DNA from: Reyranella humidisoli
Lineage (GTDB): Bacteria; Pseudomonadota; Alphaproteobacteria; Reyranellales; Reyranellaceae
NCBI RefSeq assembly: GCF_019039055.1
Contig: NZ_JAHOPB010000001.1
Coordinates: 2,888,001-2,952,000 of the forward strand
Reading direction: 5' to 3'
Length of the DNA stretch: 64,000 nt
The number at the start of each line of letters is the position of its first letter. The first letter of the stretch is position 1. The notes beneath the pieces were generated by a model that did no database searches, was not told the origin of the DNA, and saw only the letters and a list, made by a program, of their open reading frames with translations. Positions 59,896 to 64,000 of the stretch are shown here, one piece after another. The position numbers and the translations under genes were made by a program.

Positions 59896-61301
59896 CTGAA
59901 GCCGCCGACCTCGCATCGTCGTACGAACTCGTCGTCATCGGCGGAGGTCCTGCCGGACTTGCAGCCGCTGCGTTGGCGGCGCGGGCCGGCGTGTCGACCG
60001 TGCTGTTCGACGAGAATCCTGGGGTCGGGGGTCAGATCTACCGCGCCATCACCACGACGCCCGTGAAGGACCGCGCGATCCTGGGTGAGGATTACTGGGA
60101 TGGCGCGACGCTCGCCGACGAGGCGAAGGCCAGCGGCGCGCTAATCGTGAACGGCGCCACGGTGTGGAGCCTTGACCGGCAGCGCCTCGTCGGCGTCTCG
60201 CTCGGTGGCAAGGCGCGCCTGATCGAGGCCGGCCGCGTCATCATCGCCACCGGCTCTCAGGAGCGGCCGTTCCCCATTCCCGGCTGGACCCTGCCGGGCG
60301 TCATGACGGCGGGCGGCGCGCAGACTGCGCTGAAGGCGCAAGGGCTGGTCGCGTCGGGACGCACCGTGCTGGCAGGAAATGGGCCGCTGCTCTGGCTGCT
60401 GGCGGCGCAGACGCTGCGCGCTGGTGGGAAGATCGACGCCATCCTCGACACCACGCCGCGCCGCAACTGGCTGCAGGCGATGTTCCACCTGCCCGACTTC
60501 GCGCTGTCGCCCTACTTCGGCAAGGGACTGGCGCTCCTGAAGGAGGTTCGCGCCAAGGTGGCGATCCATCGCGCCGACACGATCGAGGCGGTGGGCACCG
60601 ACCGGGTGCGCGAAGTCGTCTTCTCCGGCTCCGGTGGCACGAAGCGCTTGCCGGTCGACCTGCTGCTGCTGCACCAGGGCGTCGTGCCCAACGTCAATCT
60701 CGCCAATGCGGCTGGCGTGGCGCACGAGTGGAACGATCGCCAGCTCTGCTTCGTGCCGGTGCTCGACGCGGATTTCGGCAGCTCGGTGCCCGGGATCGCC
60801 GTGGCGGGTGACGGCGCCGGTATTGCAGGTGGCACCGCTGCCGCCGAGAGAGGCCGCATCGCCGCGATCGCCGCGGTGCGTGCGCTCAAGCCCGATTCCG
60901 TCGTGCCGGATACGCAGGCGATCCGCCAGAGCCTGCAGCGCGAGGAGATGGGCCGTTCCTTCCTCGACTGGCTGAATCGCCCCTCCGAGTCGTTCCGCCA
61001 GCCCGTGGGCGATACGATCGCCTGCCGCTGCGAGGAGGTGACGGCAAAGCAGGTGCGTGACACCGCGAAGATGGGCTGCGAGGGCCCGAACCAGATGAAG
61101 GCCTTCCTGCGCTGCGGCATGGGCCCGTGCCAGGGCCGACTCTGCGGCCTCACCGTCACCGAGCTGATCGCGGCCGAGCGCAAGTCGACACCCGACGAGG
61201 TCGGCTACTACCGGCTGCGTCCACCGGTGAAGCCGATCACCCTGGCGGAGCTTGCATCGCTGCCGATCAGCGAGGCCGAGCGCAAGGCTGTGGAGCGCTA
61301 G
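59892..61301 (+). CDS. FAD/NAD(P)-binding oxidoreductase with BFD-like 2Fe-2S tail, alpha subunit
   Basis: 469 residues from ATG 59892, with GGGAGGCGGG upstream. The pyridine nucleotide-disulfide-type fold starts YELVVIGGGPAGLAAAALAA and has the inner ATGSQERPFP. The C-terminal 100 residues are a BFD-like 2Fe-2S domain with Cys residues in ACRCEEVT and RCGMGPCQGRLCG. This combination matches HcnB, OoxA and the hydroxyproline dehydrogenase alpha subunit. With the beta and ferredoxin-like subunits it makes a membrane-associated amine dehydrogenase. Confidence 0.88.
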   Translation: MTEAADLASSYELVVIGGGPAGLAAAALAARAGVSTVLFDENPGVGGQIYRAITTTPVKDRAILGEDYWDGATLADEAKASGALIVNGATVWSLDRQRLVGVSLGGKARLIEAGRVIIATGSQERPFPIPGWTLPGVMTAGGAQTALKAQGLVASGRTVLAGNGPLLWLLAAQTLRAGGKIDAILDTTPRRNWLQAMFHLPDFALSPYFGKGLALLKEVRAKVAIHRADTIEAVGTDRVREVVFSGSGGTKRLPVDLLLLHQGVVPNVNLANAAGVAHEWNDRQLCFVPVLDADFGSSVPGIAVAGDGAGIAGGTAAAERGRIAAIAAVRALKPDSVVPDTQAIRQSLQREEMGRSFLDWLNRPSESFRQPVGDTIACRCEEVTAKQVRDTAKMGCEGPNQMKAFLRCGMGPCQGRLCGLTVTELIAAERKSTPDEVGYYRLRPPVKPITLAELASLPISEAERKAVER

Positions 61302-61302
61302 G

Positions 61303-62424
61303 ATGGCCCGCACGGCCGATGTCGTGATCATCGGCGGCGGCATTCATGGCTGCTCCACAGCGCTGCATCTGGCGCTGCGCGGCCTGAAGCCAATCCTGAT
61401 CGAGAAGGACTATGCCGGGCGTCATGCCTCGGGCGTGAACGCGGGCGGCGTGCGCCAACTCGCGCGCGACATTCACGAGATCCCGCTGTCGATCTCCTCG
61501 ATGGACATCTGGGAGCGCATCGAGGAGCTGGTCGGTGACGATTGCGGCTTCGATGCCCATGGCACCGTGCTGGTGGCCGAGAGCGAGTCCGAGCTGGCGG
61601 GATTCCGCGAGCGGGTCGACGACCTCAACCTGCGCGGCTTCGGGCACGAGGAGCTGATCGACGGCGCCGAACTGCGCCGCCTCGTGCCGGCCGTGTCCGA
61701 GCATTGTCCCGGCGGCGTGGTCTCGCGCCGCGACGGCGCCGCCGATCCCTTTCGCACGACGCAGGCGTTTCGCCGTCGTGCCGTCGAGAAGGGCGCGGAG
61801 GTGATCGAGGGCGTGACCGTCACGGGGCTGTCGCGCAGCGGCGCCAACTGGCGGGTCGAGACGAGCGCGGGAGACTTCGAGGCGCCGAAGATCGTGAACG
61901 CCGCCGGCGCCTGGGCCGACCGGATCGCCGCAATGCTGGGCGAGCCGGTGCCTCTCACTGTGGTGGCGCCGATGCTGATGGTGACCAGCCGGCTGCCGGC
62001 CTTCATCAAGCCGGTCGTCATCCTTCGCGGCCGCAAGCTCTCTTTCAAGCAGCTCGGGAACGGCACCGTGGTGATCGGTGGCGGGCATCTCTCGACGCCC
62101 TATCGCGACAGCAACGAGACGGTGCTCGACTGGGAAAAGCTTGCGATCAGCGCGCGCACCGTCTGGGAACTGTTCCCCGCGATGCACGAGGCCACTATTG
62201 TACGCGCCTGGGCCGGCATCGAAGCCTATATGCCGGACGGTATCCCCGTGGTCGGCAAGAGTTCGACGTCGGACGGAATCTTCCACCAGTTCGGCTTCTC
62301 GACCCACGGCTTCCAGTTGGGGCCGGGCACCGGCGCGATGATGGCCGAGCTGGTGGCTACCGGTTCGACCAACACGCCGATCGATGGGCTCGGTATCGAG
62401 CGGTTTCAGGTGAAGCAGAAGTAA
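61303..62424 (+). CDS. Second FAD-dependent DAO-fold oxidoreductase of the operon
   Basis: 373 residues from ATG 61303, 1 base after the alpha-subunit stop. The FAD motif is ADVVIIGGGIHGCSTALHLA (GGGIHG), and the DAO-fold pieces VNAGGVRQLARD, VVNAAGAWADRIAA-like and FGFSTHGFQLGPGTGA are present. It resembles sarcosine/glycine oxidases and is different in sequence from the first DAO subunit (58497). It may oxidise the product of the first step or be an alternative beta subunit. The stop lies in the palindrome. Confidence 0.86.
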   Translation: MARTADVVIIGGGIHGCSTALHLALRGLKPILIEKDYAGRHASGVNAGGVRQLARDIHEIPLSISSMDIWERIEELVGDDCGFDAHGTVLVAESESELAGFRERVDDLNLRGFGHEELIDGAELRRLVPAVSEHCPGGVVSRRDGAADPFRTTQAFRRRAVEKGAEVIEGVTVTGLSRSGANWRVETSAGDFEAPKIVNAAGAWADRIAAMLGEPVPLTVVAPMLMVTSRLPAFIKPVVILRGRKLSFKQLGNGTVVIGGGHLSTPYRDSNETVLDWEKLAISARTVWELFPAMHEATIVRAWAGIEAYMPDGIPVVGKSSTSDGIFHQFGFSTHGFQLGPGTGAMMAELVATGSTNTPIDGLGIERFQVKQK

Positions 62425-62536
62425 AGGTCCCTCGCTGACGCTCGGGATGACAATTCTGGCGGAATAACGGATGTGCGCCGACGCACTACGGTACGGCCGA
62501 CAATGTTGTCATCCTGAGCGTCAGCGAGGGACCCTT
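62423..62536. repeat. Large inverted repeat between convergent genes (dispersed palindrome, copy 3)
   Basis: Arms of 31 bases (62423-62453 and 62506-62536) are reverse complements with two mismatches around 52 bases. They contain the stops of both flanking genes (62424 and 62535), so it could act as a bidirectional terminator or mRNA 3' stabiliser. It shares the GGGATGACA(A/C) type core with copy 1. Confidence 0.88.
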
Positions 62537-63482
62537 AGCGGGCCACGCGCCAGTCGTAGCCGAGGCGCGGGAAGTGCACCGCGATCTGGCCGACTTCGTC
62601 GTTCTCGTGCAGGAGTGCAATCTCGTCGGCGTCGATAAAATGGACCTCGCCCTCGATCCAGTCCCTGGCGTTGTCGGAGGCGCGCACGCGGGCGCGCTGG
62701 CCGGGCAGGGGATCGCCCTCCTGCGGTTGCGAAGAACGCGGCGCTGCCGGCGTCGCGGCGCGCGCCTCGGCCAGCGCTTCGTCGGCATCGATGTCGATGC
62801 GGGTGCCGTGGCCGATCGCGGCCATTCGGTCGCGCCAGGCCAGCAGGCGGGGATAGGCGTTCAGCACCTGGCGGCAGTCGATGTGGCGGCCGCGGAAGAA
62901 CCAGACGACGTGATAGGTCGCGAAATCGGCGATGCAGGGCGTGTCGCCCAGCAGGTATGGCCGTCCGTCCGCCAGCATGTCGGCGATCCATTTGACCTGC
63001 GGCCGCACGAGCTGGAGGTTGCGATAGGCGGCCTTGCGCACCGCCTCGATCGAAGGCTGCGGCAGCCCGTGCAGCTTGGCGCGATCGGCATGCAGCCCCT
63101 CGGGCATGTGGTCGGCATTGATGCCTGAGACGTAGAGCGCCGTTGGGCGCATGAACTGCTGCTCGGCCCACCAGGCGATGGCTTCCGCCGCGCCCGCGGT
63201 CTTCGCCGGGTAGAAGGTCGGCGCCAGGCTGCGCCGTTCCAGCTCCTGCGCGATCAGCTTTGTGTCGCACCAGACGTCGGCGCCATCCTGCAGCACGGGC
63301 GTGCGGCGATAGCCGCCGGTCAGCGGCGTGAGCTTGGGTTTGGGGGCGATAGGTGGGATTTCGACGGCGCGCCAGGTCAAGCCCTTGAGGCCCATCATCA
63401 GGCGTGCCTTTTCGGCGAAGTTCGAGAAATCGTACTGGTGCAGGATCAGGGTTTTCGGAGGCTCAACGCTTTGTGGCGACAC
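62535..63482 (-). CDS. Glutathione S-transferase-like protein with C-terminal extension
   Basis: 315 residues from GTG 63482. The GST N-domain is at about 10-90: LILHQYDFSNFAEKARLMMG, GGYRRTPVLQDGADVWCDT. The C-domain follows to about 225 (YLLGDTPCIADFATYHVVWF). About 90 extra residues follow (YP.LLAWR..., then SSQPQEGDPL and DWIEGEVHFIDADEIALLHE); I do not recognise them. The glutathione site residues are not certain. GTG is preceded by GAGGAG at a longer than usual distance. Confidence 0.82.
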   Translation of the reverse strand: MSPQSVEPPKTLILHQYDFSNFAEKARLMMGLKGLTWRAVEIPPIAPKPKLTPLTGGYRRTPVLQDGADVWCDTKLIAQELERRSLAPTFYPAKTAGAAEAIAWWAEQQFMRPTALYVSGINADHMPEGLHADRAKLHGLPQPSIEAVRKAAYRNLQLVRPQVKWIADMLADGRPYLLGDTPCIADFATYHVVWFFRGRHIDCRQVLNAYPRLLAWRDRMAAIGHGTRIDIDADEALAEARAATPAAPRSSQPQEGDPLPGQRARVRASDNARDWIEGEVHFIDADEIALLHENDEVGQIAVHFPRLGYDWRVAR

Positions 63483-63524
63483 GAGGGGAACGTCTCCTCT
63501 GAAAGGGGCACGGAACGGTGCTGG

Positions 63525-64000
63525 TCAACGAAAGGCACCGCTCGTGAAAAGAATGGCCATCGCGGTGGCCAGGATGGCCGCCGATGCGACCAGGAAGGAT
63601 CCCAACAGGACGCGCCGGTTGCGAATCATGCGGCGCATGCGGATCGGCATTTCCACGAGGTGATAGGTGAGGCTCGCGAGACCCGCCGCAACGACTAGGG
63701 CCAGGGTGGCCTCGACTGGTGTCAGCAGGCGGCCCTGGACGGCGACCGCGAGAGACAACAGGGGCCAGTGCCAGAGGTAGAGGGCGTAGGAGATCTTGCC
63801 GACGTAGCGGATCGCCCTCACCCGAAGGACGGCGTAGTGCTCCCTGTCGAGTTCGAACAGCGCGAGCGCGCCAGCGGTGGCGAGGCACGCGACCAGGGTC
63901 TTCACCGTGACGGCCAGTGGTCCCGGATACGCCGGTACCAGGGGAGCGAGGATAATCGCGCCCACTGCGATGATCGACAGGATGGGACGGGGTGGCTGGG
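63525..64000 (-). CDS. Acyltransferase 3 family (OafA-like) membrane protein, C-terminal part (cut by window edge)
   Basis: The C-terminal 158 residues of a gene whose start lies beyond 64000. The sequence IRYVGKISYALYLWHWPLLS is the signature of acyltransferase 3 proteins, followed by membrane segments and the terminal AAILATAMAILFTSGAFR. OafA-like enzymes O-acetylate surface polysaccharides or other glycans. The stop lies 42 bases from the GST-like gene start. Confidence 0.8.
   Translation of the reverse strand, partial: QPPRPILSIIAVGAIILAPLVPAYPGPLAVTVKTLVACLATAGALALFELDREHYAVLRVRAIRYVGKISYALYLWHWPLLSLAVAVQGRLLTPVEATLALVVAAGLASLTYHLVEMPIRMRRMIRNRRVLLGSFLVASAAILATAMAILFTSGAFR

Overview
The window is GC-rich, gene-dense, with many 4-base ATGA/GTGA overlaps and GGAGG-type ribosome sites. 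The gene content (Liv-type, iron/2-aminoethylphosphonate-type and polyamine-type ABC systems, several tripartite-tricarboxylate 'Bug' binding proteins, class III cyclases with HAMP domains, CaiB/BaiF CoA-transferase, form-II CoxL-like molybdoenzyme, FkbM methyltransferase) suggests a metabolically versatile soil or freshwater alphaproteobacterium, possibly Reyranella-like. The genus is inference only. No rRNA, tRNA, CRISPR array, transposase or integrase was seen.

Layout. 1-3164: start of an acyl-CoA dehydrogenase and two coupled membrane cyclases. 3226-9226: exported transglutaminase-like protein and a livK-H-M-G-F operon with a large palindrome between livK and livH. 9300-11695: UraD-UraH fusion, aldehyde dehydrogenase and a strong terminator. 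11797-14778: three tandem Bug binding proteins. 14819-17826: palindrome, a decayed SDR copy, two ABM monooxygenase-fold genes, an SDR lacking its catalytic Tyr, and a hydrolase. 17869-20812: cation efflux protein, then a crotonase plus family III CoA-transferase pair. 20894-25758: iron-type ABC operon with duplicated binding proteins. 25818-30931: secreted SH3, Sel1 and M23 proteins, a THI5-like binding protein and an ethanolamine-type permease.

31084-34623 is the standout: a minus-strand RiPP cluster with two Trp/Gly/Asn-repeat precursor peptides, a GrrM/OscB-like radical SAM/SPASM maturase and two almost identical copies of an unrecognised secreted protein. A structured candidate RNA with a terminator lies just upstream on the opposite strand.

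34981-53200 is mixed: cupins, TPR protein, FkbM methyltransferase, TauD-type dioxygenase with a Bug protein, small secreted proteins, a pepsin-like two-DTG protein, a CoxL-like molybdoenzyme, a membrane Ser/Thr kinase with a peptidoglycan-binding tail, an MpaB-type oxygenase, an RlmM-like methyltransferase and a LysR/cupin pair. 53197-62424 is a LysR-controlled catabolic operon: polyamine-type ABC importer, phosphatase, and a multi-subunit FAD/2Fe-2S amine (opine or hydroxyproline-type) dehydrogenase with an additional FAD oxidoreductase. It ends in another large palindrome, followed by a GST-like protein and the end of an acyltransferase cut by the window edge.
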